Assembly: GCA_963082875.1 (NCBI GenBank)
Contig: OY720100.1
Span: 2,108,001 to 2,172,000 of the forward strand
Direction: 5' to 3'
Source of the DNA: Corella eumyota
Taxonomy: Eukaryota > Chordata > Ascidiacea > Phlebobranchia > Corellidae
DNA: 64,000 bases
Below, piece after piece: positions 50,201 through 63,205 of the stretch; positions within the stretch are counted from its first letter, which is position 1; every line of letters starts with the position of its first letter. The notes beneath the pieces were generated by a model. That model had not been told where the DNA came from, made no database searches, and was given only the letters and a program-made list of their open reading frames with translations. A program made the translations under genes and the position numbers.

Positions 50201-53200
50201 CCATTAGACCCAAGTAATTTTATATTTACCCCATCCACAAGTGGGACAAGTGCAACTATAACCTTCCCAGCAAGTTTGAGTAGAGCTACAACTTATTTGT
50301 TTAGAGTTGATGGAACTCAGACTCAATTACAAGAAAGTCAATTGGACAGCTCAAATAATTATCAGGTAAAATTATTTTTGAATTATTTTGTGTACAGTTT
50401 GTATACATTTTAATATCTTAACATGTATGAACTTATTAAGTTGTTTAGATTTTTATCTTCAGGTTATTTTGAACAACCTTACACCAAACACAAACACATC
50501 TATTGAGATTCAAGTTTCAGCCAGATCTGCAACAAATGAAATATTAAATTCCTCTTCTACTACTCTTACAGGCTTTACAGGTATTCCTTAAAGGTTTTCT
50601 TTGTGTGATTATAAGTCAATTAAAGTATTAGCATAAATCTTGTTTAATGCATTAACTGGAATTTGTCATAACTTGTATGTCAACTTTAGTCTAGACTACC
50701 ATATTTTTAACTTAATCAAATTATTTACACTATGAACTTAGGAATAATGTCTTTCAAAAAAAAAAACTAAAAATAAACAAGCTTTTTTTCAATATTTTTA
50801 GTAAAACCAAATAAATATTTTTTTAAAAAATTTTTTGTTTAGAGGAAAACGAATGCGAACGTGAAATATTTCCTTGTAGTCCTGTTGCCAACTGTACCAA
50901 CATAATTGGATCATTTACTTGTGCTTGTAATGCTGGATACACTGGCGATGGAGTAAACTGCACAGATATAGATGAATGTGCTTTAATGACAGACAATTGT
51001 GATGATAATGCTACTTGTACAAACACGATTGGATCATTTACTTGTGCTTGTAATGCTGGATACACTGGCAATGGAGTAAACTGCACAGATATAGATGAAT
51101 GTGCTTTAATGACAGACAATTGTGATGATAATGCTACTTGTACAAACACGATTGGATCATTTACTTGTGCTTGTAATGCTGGATACACTGGCAATGGAGT
51201 AAACTGCACAGATATAGATGAATGTGCTTTAATGACAGACAATTGTGATGATAATGCTACTTGTACAAACACGATTGGATCATTTACTTGTGCTTGTAAT
51301 GCTGGATACACTGGCAATGGAGTAAACTGCACAGATATAGATGAATGTGCTTTAATGACAGACAATTGTGATGATAATGCTACTTGTACAAACACGATTG
51401 GATCATTTACTTGTGCTTGTAATGCTGGATACACTGGCGATGGAGTAAACTGCACAGATATAGATGAATGTGCTTTAATGACAGACAATTGTGATGATAA
51501 TGCTACTTGTACAAACACGATTGGATCATTTACTTGTGTTTGTAATGCTGGATTCACTGGCAATGGAGTAAACTGCACAGATATAGATGAATGTGCTTTA
51601 ATGACAGACAATTGTGATGATAATGCTACTTGTACAAACACGATTGGATCATTTACTTGTGCTTGTAATGCTGGATACACTGGCAATGGAGTAAACTGCA
51701 CAGATATAGATGAATGTGCTTTAATGACAGACAATTGTGATGATAATGCTACTTGTACAAACACGATTGGATCATTTACTTGTGCTTGTAATGCTGGATA
51801 CACTGGCAATGGAGTAAACTGCACAGATATAGATGAATGTGCTTTAATGACAGACAATTGTGATGATAATGCTACTTGTACAAACACGATTGGATCATTT
51901 ACTTGTGCTTGTAATGCTGGATACACTGGCAATGGAGTAAACTGCACAGATATAGATGAATGTGCTTTAATGACAGACAATTGTGATGATAATGCTACTT
52001 GTACAAACACGATTGGATCATTTACTTGTGCTTGTAATGCTGGATACACTGGCGATGGAGTAAACTGCACAGATATAGATGAATGTGCTTTAATGACAGA
52101 CAATTGTGATGATAATGCTACTTGTACAAACACGATTGGATCATTTACTTGTGCTTGTAATGCTGGATTCACTGGCAATGGAGTAAACTGCACAGATATA
52201 GATGAATGTGCTTTAATGACAGACAATTGTGATGATAATGCTACTTGTACAAACACGATTGGATCATTTACTTGTGCTTGTAATGCTGGATACACTGGCG
52301 ATGGAGTAAACTGCACAGATATAGATGAATGTGCTTCAATGACAGACAATTGTGATGATAATGCTACTTGTACAAACACGATTGGATCATTTACTTGTGC
52401 TTGTAATGCTGGATACACTGGCGATGAAGAAAACTGCACAGATATAGATGAATGTGCTTTAATGACAGACAATTGTGATGATAATGCTACTTGTACAAAC
52501 ACGATTGGATCATTTACTTGTGCTTGTAATGTTGGGTACACTGGCGATGGAGTAAACTGCACAGACATAGATGAATGTGCTTTAATGATGGACAATTGTA
52601 GTGATGGTAATGCTACTTGTACAAACACAATTGGATCATTTACTTGTGCTTGTAATGCTGGATACACTGGCAATGGAGTAAACTGCACAGACATAGATGA
52701 ATGTGCTTCAATGACAGACAATTGTGATGATAATGCTACTTGTACAAACACAATTGGATCATTTACTTGTGCTTGCAATTCGGGATACACTAGCGATGGA
52801 GTAAACTGCACAGACATAGATGAATGTGCTTTAATGATGGACAATTGTAGTGATGGTAATGCTACCTGTACAAACACAATTGGATCATTTACTTGTGCTT
52901 GTAATGCTGGATACACTGGCGATGGAGTAAACTGCACAGACATAGATGAATGTGCTTTAATGATGGACAATTGTAGTGATGGTAATGCTACTTGTACAAA
53001 CACAATTGGATCATTTACTTGTGCTTGTAATGCTGGATACACTGGCGATGGAGTAAACTGCACAGATTTAGATGAATGTGCTTTAATGACAGACAATTGT
53101 GATGATAATGCTACTTGTACAAACTTGATTGGATCATTTACTTGTGCTTGTAATGTTGGGTACACTGGCGATGGAGAAAACTGCACAAACATAGATGAAT

Positions 53201-56200
53201 GTGCTTTAATGATGGACAATTGTAGTGATGGTAATGCTACTTGTACAAACACAATTGGATCATTTACTTGTGCTTGTAATGCTGGATACACTGGCGATGG
53301 AGTAAACTGCACAGACATAGATGAATGTGCTTCAATGACAGACAATTGTGATGATAATGCTACTTGTACAAACACAATTGGATCATTTACTTGTGGTTGT
53401 AATGCTGGATTCACTGGCAATGGAGTAAACTGCACAGATATAGATGAATGTGCTTTAATGACAGACAATTGTGATGATAATGCTACTTGTACAAACACGA
53501 TTGGATCATTTACTTGTGCTTGTAATGCTGGATACACTGGCGATGGAGTAAACTGCACAGATATAGATAAATGTGCTTTAATGACAGACAATTGTGATGA
53601 TAATGCTACTTGTACAAACACGATTGGATCATTTACTTGTGCTTGTAATGCTGGATACACTGGCGATGGAGTTAACTGCACAGATATAGATGAATGTGCT
53701 TTAATGACAGACAATTGTGATGATAATGCTACTTGTACAAACACGATTGGATCATTTACTTGTGCTTGTAATGTTGGGTACACTGGCGATGGAGTAAACT
53801 GCACAGACATAGATGAATGTGCTTTAATGATGGACAATTGTAGTGATGGTAATGCTACTTGTACAAACACAATTGGATCATTTACTTGTGCTTGTAATGC
53901 TGGATTCACTGGCAATGGAGTAAACTGCACAGATATAGATGAATGTGCTTTAATGACAGACAATTGTGATGATAATGCTACTTGTACAAACACGATTGGA
54001 TCATTTACTTGTGCTTGTAATGCTGGATACACTGGCGATGAAGAAAACTGCACAGATATAGATGAATGTGCTTTAATGACAGACAATTGTGATGATAATG
54101 CTACTTGTACAAACACGATTGGATCATTTACTTGTGCTTGTAATGTTGGGTACACTGGCGATGGAGTAAACTGCACAGACATAGATGAATGTGCTTTAAT
54201 GATGGACAATTGTAGTGATGGTAATGCTACTTGTACAAACACAATTGGATCATTTACTTGTGCTTGTAATGCTGGATACACTGGCGATGGAGTAAACTGC
54301 ACAGACATAGATGAATGTGCTTTAATGATGGACAATTGTAGTGATGGTAATGCTACTTGTACAAATACGATTGGATCATTTACTTGTGCTTGTAATGCTG
54401 GATACACTGGCAATGGAGTAAACTGCACAGACATAGATGAATGTGCTTCAATGACAGACAATTGTGATGATAATGCTACTTGTACAAACACAATTGGATC
54501 ATTTACTTGTGCTTGCAATTCGGGATACACTAGCGATGGAGTAAACTGCACAGACATAGATGAATGTGCTTTAATGATGGACAATTGTAGTGATGGTAAT
54601 GCTACCTGTACAAACACAATTGGATCATTTACTTGTGCTTGTAATGCTGGATACACTGGCGATGGAGTAAACTGCACAGACATAGATGAATGTGCTTTAA
54701 TGATGGACAGTTGTAGTGATGGTAATGCTACTTGTACAAACACAATTGGATCATTTACTTGTGCTTGTAATGCTGGATACACTGGCGATGGAGTAAACTG
54801 CACAGATTTAGATGAATGTGCTTTAATGACAGACAATTGTGATGATAATGCTACTTGTACAAACACGATTGGATCATTTACTTGTGCTTGTAATGTTGGG
54901 TACACTGGCGATGGAGAAAACTGCACAAACATAGATGAATGTGCTTTAATGATGGACAATTGTAGTGATGGTAATGCTACTTGTACAAACACGATTGGAT
55001 CATTTACTTGTGCTTGTAATGCTGGATACACTGGCAATGGAGTAAACTGCACAGACATAGATGAATGTGCTTCAATGACAGACAATTGTGATGATAATGC
55101 TACTTGTACAAACACAATTGGATCATTTACTTGTGCTTGTAATGCTGGATTCACTGGCAATGGAGTAAACTGCACAGATATAGATGAATGTGCTTTAATG
55201 ACAGACAATTGTGATGATAATGCTACTTGTACAAACACGATTGGATCATTTACTTGTGCTTGTAATGCTGGATACACTGGCGATGGAGTAAACTGCACAG
55301 ATATAGATAAATGTGCTTTAATGACAGACAATTGTGATAATAATGCTACTTGTACAAACACGATTGGATCATTTACTTGTGCTTGTAATGCTGGATACAC
55401 TGGCGATGGAGTTAACTGCACAGATATAGATGAATGTGCTTTAATGACAGACAATTGTGATGATAATGCTACTTGTACAAACACAATTGGATCATTTACT
55501 TGTGCTTGTAATGTTGGGTACACTGGCGATGGAGTAAACTGCACAGACATAGATGAATGTGCTTTAATGATGGACAATTGTAGTGATGGTAATGCTACTT
55601 GTACAAACACAATTGGATCATTTACTTGTGCTTGTAATGCTGGATACACTGGCGATGGAGTAAACTGCACAGACATAGATGAATGTGCTTTAATGATGGA
55701 CAATTGTAGTGATGGTAATGCTACTTGTACAAACACGATTGGATCATTTACGTGTGCTTGTAATGCTGGATACACTGGCAATGGAGTAAACTGCACAGAC
55801 ATAGATGAATGTGCTTCAATGACAGACAATTGTGATGATAATGCTACTTGTACAAACACAATTGGATCATTTACTTGTGCTTGCAATTCAGGATACACTA
55901 GCGATGGAGTAAACTGCACAGACATAGATGAATGTGCTTTAATGATGGACAATTGTAGTGATGGTAATGCTACCTGTACAAACACAATTGGATCATTTAC
56001 TTGTGCTTGTAATGCTGGATACACTGGCGATGGAGTAAACTGCACAGACATAGATGAATGTGCTTTAAAGATGGACAATTGTAGTGATGGTAATGCTACT
56101 TGTACAAACACAATTGGATCATTTACTTGTGCTTGTAATGCTGGATACACTGGCGATGGAGTAAACTGCACAGATTTAGATGAATGTGCTTTAATGACAG

Positions 56201-59200
56201 ACAATTGTGATGATAATGCTACTTGTACAAACACGATTGGATCAATTACTTGTGCTTGTAATGTTGGGTACACTGGCGATGGAGAAAACTGCACAGACAT
56301 AGATGAATGTGCTTTAATGATGGACAATTGTAGTAATGGTAATGCTACTTGTACAAACACAATTGGATCATTTACTTGTGCTTGTAATGCTGGATACACT
56401 GGCGATGGAGTAAACTGCATAGATATAGATGAATGTGCTTTAATGACAGACAATTGTGATGATAATGCTACTTGTACAAACACGATTGGATCATTTACTT
56501 GTGCTTGTAATGCTGGATACACTGGCGATGGAGTTAACTGCACAGATATAGATGAATGTGCTTTAATGACAGACAATTGTGATGATAATGCTACTTGTAC
56601 AAACACGATTGGATCATTTACTTGTGCTTGTAATGCTGGATACACTGGCGATGGAGTAAACTGCACAGATATAGATGAATGTGCTTTAATGACAGACAAT
56701 TGTGATGATAATGTTACTTGTACAAACACGATTGGATCATTTACTTGTGCTTGTAATGCTGGATACACTGGCGATGGAGTAAACTGCACAGATATAGATG
56801 AATGTGCTGTAATGACAGACAATTGTGATGATAATGCTACTTGTACAAACACGATTGGATCATTTACTTGTGCTTGTAATGCTGGATACACTGGCGATGG
56901 AGTAAACTGCACAGATATAGATGAATGTGCTTTAATGACAGACAATTGTGATGATAATGCTACTTGTTCAAACATGATTGGATCATTTACTTGTGCTTGT
57001 AATGCTGGATACACTGGCGATGGAGTAAACTGCACAGATATAGATGAATGTGCTTTAATGACAGACAATTGTGATGATAATGTTACTTGTACAAACACGA
57101 TTGGATCATTTACTTGTGCTTGTAATGCTGGATACACTGGCGATGGAGTAAACTGCACAGATATAGATGAATGTGCTTTAATGACAGACAATTGTGATGA
57201 TAATGCTACTTGTACAAACACGATTGGATCATTTACTTGTGCTTGTAATGCTGGATACACTGGCGATGGAGTAAACTGCACAGATATAGATGAATGTGCT
57301 TTAATGACAGACAATTGTGATGACAATGCTACTTGTACAAACACGAGTGGATCATTTACTTGTGCTTGTAATGCTGGATACACTGGCGATGGAGTTAACT
57401 GCACAGATATAGATGAATGTGCTTTAATGACAGACAATTGTGATGATAATGCTACTTGTACAAACACGATTGGATCATTTACTTGTGCTTGTAATACTGG
57501 ATACACTGGCGATGGAGTAAACTGCACAGATATAGATGAATGTGCTTTAATGACAGACAATTGTGATGATAATGCTACTTGTACAAACACGATTGGATCA
57601 TTTACTTGTGCTTGTAATGCTGGATACACTGGCGATGGAGTAAACTGCACAGACATAGATGAATGTGCTTTAATGATGGACAATTGTAGTGATGGTAATG
57701 CTACTTGTACAAACACGATTGGATCATTTACTTGTGCTTGTAATGCTGGATACACTGGCGATGGAGTAAACTGCACAGACATAGATGAATGTGCTTTAAT
57801 GACAGACAATTGTGATGATAATGCTACTTGTACAAACATGATTGGATCATTTACTTGTGCTTGTAATGCTGGATACACTGGCGATGGAGTAAACTGCACA
57901 GATATAGATGAATGTGCTTTAATGACAGACAATTGTGATGATAATGCTACTTGTACAAACACGATTGGATCATTTACTTGTGCTTGTAATGCTGGATACA
58001 CTGGCGATGGAGTAAACTGCACAGATATAGATGAATGTGCTTTAATGACAGACAATTGTGATGATAATGCTACTTGTACAAACACGATTGGATCATTCAC
58101 TTGTGCTTGTAATGCTGGATACACTGGCGATGGAGTAAACTGCACAGACATAGATGAATGTGCTTTAATGATGGACAATTGTAGTGATGGTAATGCTACC
58201 TGTACAAACACAATTGGATCATTTACTTGTGCTTGTAATGCTGGATACACTGGTGATGGAGTAAACTGCACAGACATAGATGAATGTGCTTTAATGATGG
58301 ACAATTGTAGTGATGGTAATGCTACTTGTACAAACACGATTGGATCATTTACTTGTGCTTGTAATGCAGGATACACTGGCAATGGAGTAAACTGCACAGA
58401 TATAGATGAATGTGCTTTAATGACAGACAATTGTGATGATACTGCTACTTGTACAAACACGATTGGATCATTTACTTGTGCTTGTAATGCTGGATACACT
58501 GGCGATGGAGTAAACTGCACAGATATAGATGAATGTGCTTTAATGACAGACAATTGTGATGATAATGCTACTTGTACAAACTTGATTGGATCATTTACTT
58601 GTGCTTGTAATGCTGGATACACTGGCGATGGAGTAAACTGCACAGATATAGATGAATGTGCTTTAATGACAGACAATTGTGATGATAATGCTACTTGTAC
58701 AAACACAATTGGATCATTTACTTGTGCTTGTAATGCTGGATATACTGGCGATGGAGTAAACTGTACAGATATAGATGAATGTGCTTTAATGACAGACAAT
58801 TGTGATGATAATGCTACTTGTACAAACACGATTGGATCATTTACTTGTGCTTGTAATGCTGGATACACTGGCGATGGAGTAAACTGCACAGATATAGATG
58901 AATGTGCTTTAATGACAGACAATTGTGATGATAATGTTACTTGTACAAACACGATTGGATCATTTACTTGTGCTTGTAATGCTGGATACACTGGCGATGG
59001 AGTAAACTGCACAGATATAGATGAATGTGCTTTAATGACAGACAATTGTGATGATAATGCTACTTGTACAAACACGATTGGATCATTTACTTGTGCTTGT
59101 AATGCTGGATACACTGGCGATGGAGTAAACTGCACAGACATAGATGAATGTGCTTTAATGACAGACAATTGTGATGATAATGCTACTTGTACAAACACGA

Positions 59201-60726
59201 TTGGATCATTTACTTGTGCTTGTAATGTTGGGTACACTGGCGATGGAGTAAACTGCACAGACATAGATGAATGTGCTTTAATGATGGACAATTGTAGTGA
59301 TGGTAATGCTACTTGTACAAACACGATTGGATCATTTACTTGTGCTTGTAATGCTGGATACACTGGCGATGGAGTAAACTGCACAGACATAGATGAATGT
59401 GCTTTAATGACAGACAATTGTGATGATAATGCTACTTGTACAAACACAATTGGATCATTTACTTGTGCTTGCAATTCGGGATACACTGGCGATGGAGTAA
59501 ACTGCACAGACATAGATGAATGTGCTTTAATGATGGACAATTGTAGTGATGGTAATGCTACTTGTACAAACACAATTGGATCATTTACTTGTGCTTGTAA
59601 TACTGGATATTCTGGCGATGGAGTAAACTGCACTGATGAAAATGAATGTACATTAATGACAGACAATTGTGCAAATAATGCTAATTGTTCAAACACAATT
59701 GGATCGTTTACATGTACTTGTATTCATTTATTTGATGGAAATGGAACTGTTTGTGAATTTTGTCCAGACATTTCTCGAGAAACTTTGTGTAACAATTCTC
59801 TAAGTTGTTTATTTCATGATAGTTGTTCAATAGTATCTGGGGGTAAGTTTAAAATTTGTTATTTTTGTACTATATTTTTATACTATTAAGTGTAACAACA
59901 TAACTTAATAATTTTTATATAGTTTTCTTTTGATGTGAGAAGTATTTAAATACGTTTAAATTTTTTTTGAAATGTTTTATCAGTATAGTCAAATTTAAAT
60001 ACTGTTATTTGGGGATGACAGATAATGTAGCAGCACAATACAATTGTGATATCTGTGAGGTTACAATTAGAACAAACTGTGTTGAAGCTCGTGAAATATG
60101 TCCACATGTTCCAAATTATTGTCAACAAGATGGTGTTTGTGGGAACCATGTTGGGTCCAACTGCATCTTGAATGGTTCCGGGTTTTCTTGTTCATGTTTG
60201 GAAGGTTTTACTTTTAATGTCGGAAGAACAGTATGTAAGAATTTAATCTTATTTTATTTATACTGATAAGGTTAGAAATATGTCTTTTATGTTTGTATGC
60301 GTAGTGGTTGTCATTATGTGTTCTGGGTTGGATTCTTCTTTTTATTAAGTAAAAGAACATATATTAGGGGTTATAATCTGCTGTAATTTTTGTTCATTTA
60401 AAAAACTTTAGCAAGGTTCTTTAGCAAGTTACCCAGCAGACTATAAATTCATAATTATTAAAAATGTACAAATTACATATGTTAAGGTATTGAAGAGCCC
60501 TCAAATGCTTTGCCTGGGTGGCTTATTGCTGTGATTGTTCTTATAGTGGTGGTCTATACTGTTATTATAGTCCTAGCTCTGACTTTATTTTTAAGAAATC
60601 AGGTAAATTATTTTTAAGAATTATATATATTTATATATACAACATTTTTATGTGTTTTATTATGTTTTAAAAATTGATAAGTAAGTTTTATATAAAGTTT
60701 ATAATATTTTGTTTCAGTTATCTTGA
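46431..60726 (+). CDS. Giant transmembrane protein 2: FN3, SEA-like, 72 EGF domains
   Basis: Fourteen exons: 46431-46521, 46745-46911, 47063-47165, 47714-47891, 48126-48250, 48422-48706, 49144-49347, 49482-49664, 50193-50365, 50463-50580, 50843-59842, 60022-60234, 60487-60602, 60718-60726; phases close at 3,654 residues. Signal peptide (1 to about 28); two fibronectin type III domains (exons 2-3 and 4-5); a SEA-like domain in exon 6 (VVVLMLIDGSMNIDHEIF, with GS at the usual cleavage position); an unassigned region (exons 7-8); a third FN3 (exons 9-10). The 9,000-base exon 11 holds a first EGF, 70 repeats and a last EGF. A cysteine-rich module, a membrane helix and the tail LRNQLS follow, as in giant gene 1. 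Many N-glycosylation sites (NAT and NCT in nearly every repeat). The antisense open frame across exon 11 is a periodicity shadow. Confidence 0.87.
47231..47480 (+). repeat. tRNA-derived SINE, diverged copy
   Basis: In intron 3 of giant gene 2. Head TGAGCAGTGTGATGTAGTAA, B box GGGTTCGATCC near 47281, and a short A-rich end. Older than most other copies. Confidence 0.7.
48840..49063 (+). repeat. tRNA-derived SINE, 3'-truncated diverged copy
   Basis: In intron 6 of giant gene 2. Begins GGCAGCGTGGC and can be followed to the TACTTTATGTTTATG section; the tail is missing. Confidence 0.65.
49701..49990 (+). repeat. tRNA-derived SINE, near full-length copy
   Basis: In intron 8 of giant gene 2. Begins GGCAGTGTGGTAGTGGTAAG and ends with a repeated ATATACAAAG motif instead of a long A-run. 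Confidence 0.82.
50965..59634 (+). repeat. Coding tandem repeat, 70 units of 123 or 126 bp (EGF)
   Basis: From the GAT codon at 50965 to the GAT codon at 59635 is 8,670 bases. This equals 50 units of 123 plus 20 units of 126, and I counted the same numbers in the translation. Short units read MTDNCDDNATC, long ones MMDNCSDGNATC. Rare variants (LDEC, NIDEC, ASMTD, SGYTS, IDKC) recur in a fixed order three times: units 14-24, 28-38 and 39-44. This marks a higher-order block of about 11 units that has itself been duplicated. The second half (from about unit 45) is more uniform. Each unit has the calcium-binding DIDEC, an Asx-hydroxylation pattern and a C2-x4-T-C3 O-fucose pattern (CDDNATC). Confidence 0.95.
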
Positions 60727-63205
60727 CAGAATGTTCAAAATCTACCTAATTGGTATTATATTGCTTTGGCATGCAACTGGATTAAAAATGCTTAAGAATG
60801 TTAAATTATTATTTTAATATTTAATATGTTAAAAAGAAGATATAACATTTGAAAATTAAATTCCTCTAGAAACTAGTTATTACAATGCATAACATATATA
60901 ATAGTGCATGTTATGATATTACTGATACCCACAATTTTGTGTTGTATAGTAGATTAGTTTATGTAGCCTTAAATTTTTTTTCATTTTTTGTTTAGAAATC
61001 GAAAATATATAAGGTTACCTCCACACATCGTTAACAACACACTCTACTGGAGACTCAAGGAAATAATTGTAGATTAACCCAGAATTGTAAAAATATTTAT
61101 CCTTTAAATTATAAAAAAAGTTTGAACGTTATAGTATATTAGGCAATGCAGTTAATTTTACTTGTATGTTAGGTTAGTTTAGGCCATGTTACTATGCAAA
61201 TGTTTATAAAATACCATATGCACTTTTAAAAATAATTTCATTTTTTCTGTAATATCTGAAGTTTTTTGATTTACTTTAATATGTTTTATATTTATACTTA
61301 AAACTTACTAGTATTTTCTTTTATGCTTGGCTATGATTGCTAAAATATAGTATATGCCAATTAAAAACTTTTGTTCGGTATTAAATGTATTATGTTAAAT
61401 GCCTACAAATTCTAAATAAGAAATATGTTTAAACTTCTTTTACCCATCTTTCCTTAAAATATGTAAAACAATACTGTTATAAGGACATTTTTTTACTATA
61501 TTACTATATTAGGGGATTTTTTTGCGTATGTTTACAATTTTTAACAGTTTTTCAAGCGTAGATGATGCTGTTTTATATTGAGTTAGATTTTAATCTTGTC
61601 CTAGTTCCAATAATGTCATAAATATTCATTTTTAGTTTGTTTGTTTTTTGTTATAATTATTTTGTTGGCAAGATGGCGCCGGTCTTGTTATGACGTCATA
61701 ATCAGTGATAATCATCCACTTCTTAGCTGTGCAAACGTAACTTGTTACCACAACCAGGAAATATAAATTTTAAAACAAAAATAAAATCAACAAAACTTAA
61801 AACAATTTTTAAAGCACGGAAACGCTAATTTTAAGTTCTCGATTTTTTGTTTATGACGTAAGAAGTGGCGAGATTGTTTTGTGTGGTTAGGGTCGAATTT
61901 CCCTTGTCTACGCACGAGACAAATTTTAATTCTATTCGATTTTGCTTTTACAAATATCAACAAGACTATACAAATATTTATATAAAAAGCTTACCAATTC
62001 AAAATAAATGTTAATTTGTTTGTGATTTTAAGTAAAATTTATTTTTAAATATCGAAACGTAGTGTTGTAAGATTTGGTCGTAATTTAATCTAAAACAAAT
62101 GTCACGTAAAAAGAAATTCTACGGTTGTGGACTAAAATTCTAAAGAAAATCGTTCTTTTGTTAGTTTTATCTCTTTTTATATCAAGATTTGATTTAATTT
62201 TCTTGTCAATGGCGGTTTTATGGTTTTAAGGTTATCAAAATTTTTATTGCACTAAATTTAAATTTATGAAAATCCAATAAACATAGCGACAAAACCACCT
62301 TTGTTGATTGGGTAAACTTTTGCTTTAATCATTTGCTTCATTGCATTCAAATTGAAGAAAACCTTTGAAAGAAAAAGGGAAAATTGAGCATTTTTACCCA
62401 TTTTTGTTTGTCGTAGAGTATAAAGTAACATCAGATAATATGTTTACGTGTTTTTGGCAACTTAACGGAATAAAAAGATTGTTTAATTTCAAGATATATT
62501 ATTATATATAATTAGGTAGTGCAAATTTAACAAAATTTTAGTAAGAATATTCATAATATACATTAACTTTTATATTAGCGGTTGCATATGATATTAGCCT
62601 TACGTTTTAAAAAAATAATTTGTTGGCGTTTCAGTAAAAAAAGTGTATTTGATTTTTTATTAGATGATATGTTGATGTATTTTTGCGCCATATTTAGTTT
62701 ACTTCACCCTAACCTGCATGCAAATTACGAATATTTTCTCACAGCAGAAGTATGTTGTTATTATCCTTTGCGGGTAACGGTTGCTGATTTTGTACTTAAA
62801 GTTAAATTTAACATAATACGAGATTGTTGTGTTATTATATGTTGCCATAATCAAAAATAATTTTTATTTAAAATACTTTTTTTAATTAATAGTTTTACAA
62901 TTGTAACACGCAATAAAATTAAGGTTTTACCGAATTCGATTAATTACGTTTGCGTACGCTTGAGTTGGTTTCAAAAATGCGCTTAGATTTTGCAGAAATA
63001 TCTTTAATTTATTAAAACCTCATGCACGCACAAATACGGTTGCTTCATATTAAAATAATCAAATTACTTGTCTGGTTTTGTTGCTAATTTAATTAGTTTT
63101 TAGCAAGGCGCGCATATTGGTAAAAACTATGTATATGTTATATTTAAAACTACATGTTTTTTTAAAGATTAAATTTTTATTAACGCTATGTATAAATGAT
63201 GCAAA
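60727..63205. other. Intergenic region between giant gene 2 and gene 3
   Basis: AT-rich 3' end of gene 2, then a decayed exon fragment near 61538-61619, then from about 61630 the duplicated upstream block that leads into gene 3. The 92-codon frame at 62582-62860 lies in that block and is not conserved as an open frame in the first copy. Confidence 0.5.
61538..61619 (+). pseudogene. Relic of giant gene 2 exon 2 (FN3)
   Basis: Aligns with the middle of exon 2 (about 46783-46874): TTTTTCAAGCGTAGATGATG, then TTTTATATTGAGTTAGATTT, then TTCCAATAATGTCAT. It lacks an 11-base stretch and has TGA where the gene has the CAA codon of the LYQV motif. It sits just left of the duplicated upstream block, so an older, separate copy once lay here. 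Confidence 0.7.

Noticed and set aside
35659-59634. Tandem arrays as satellite DNA or a CRISPR-like array
   Set aside because: Units are contiguous without spacers and encode regular six-cysteine EGF domains in one frame inside a spliced gene.
50823-59696. Antisense open frame of 2,957 codons across the EGF array of giant gene 2
   Set aside because: The repeat length is a multiple of three, so any antisense frame open in one unit stays open in all. The sense strand has EGF cysteines, splice sites and domains; the antisense has none.
62582-62860. 92-codon open frame upstream of gene 3
   Set aside because: It lies in the duplicated upstream block and the matching region of the first copy does not keep the frame open.
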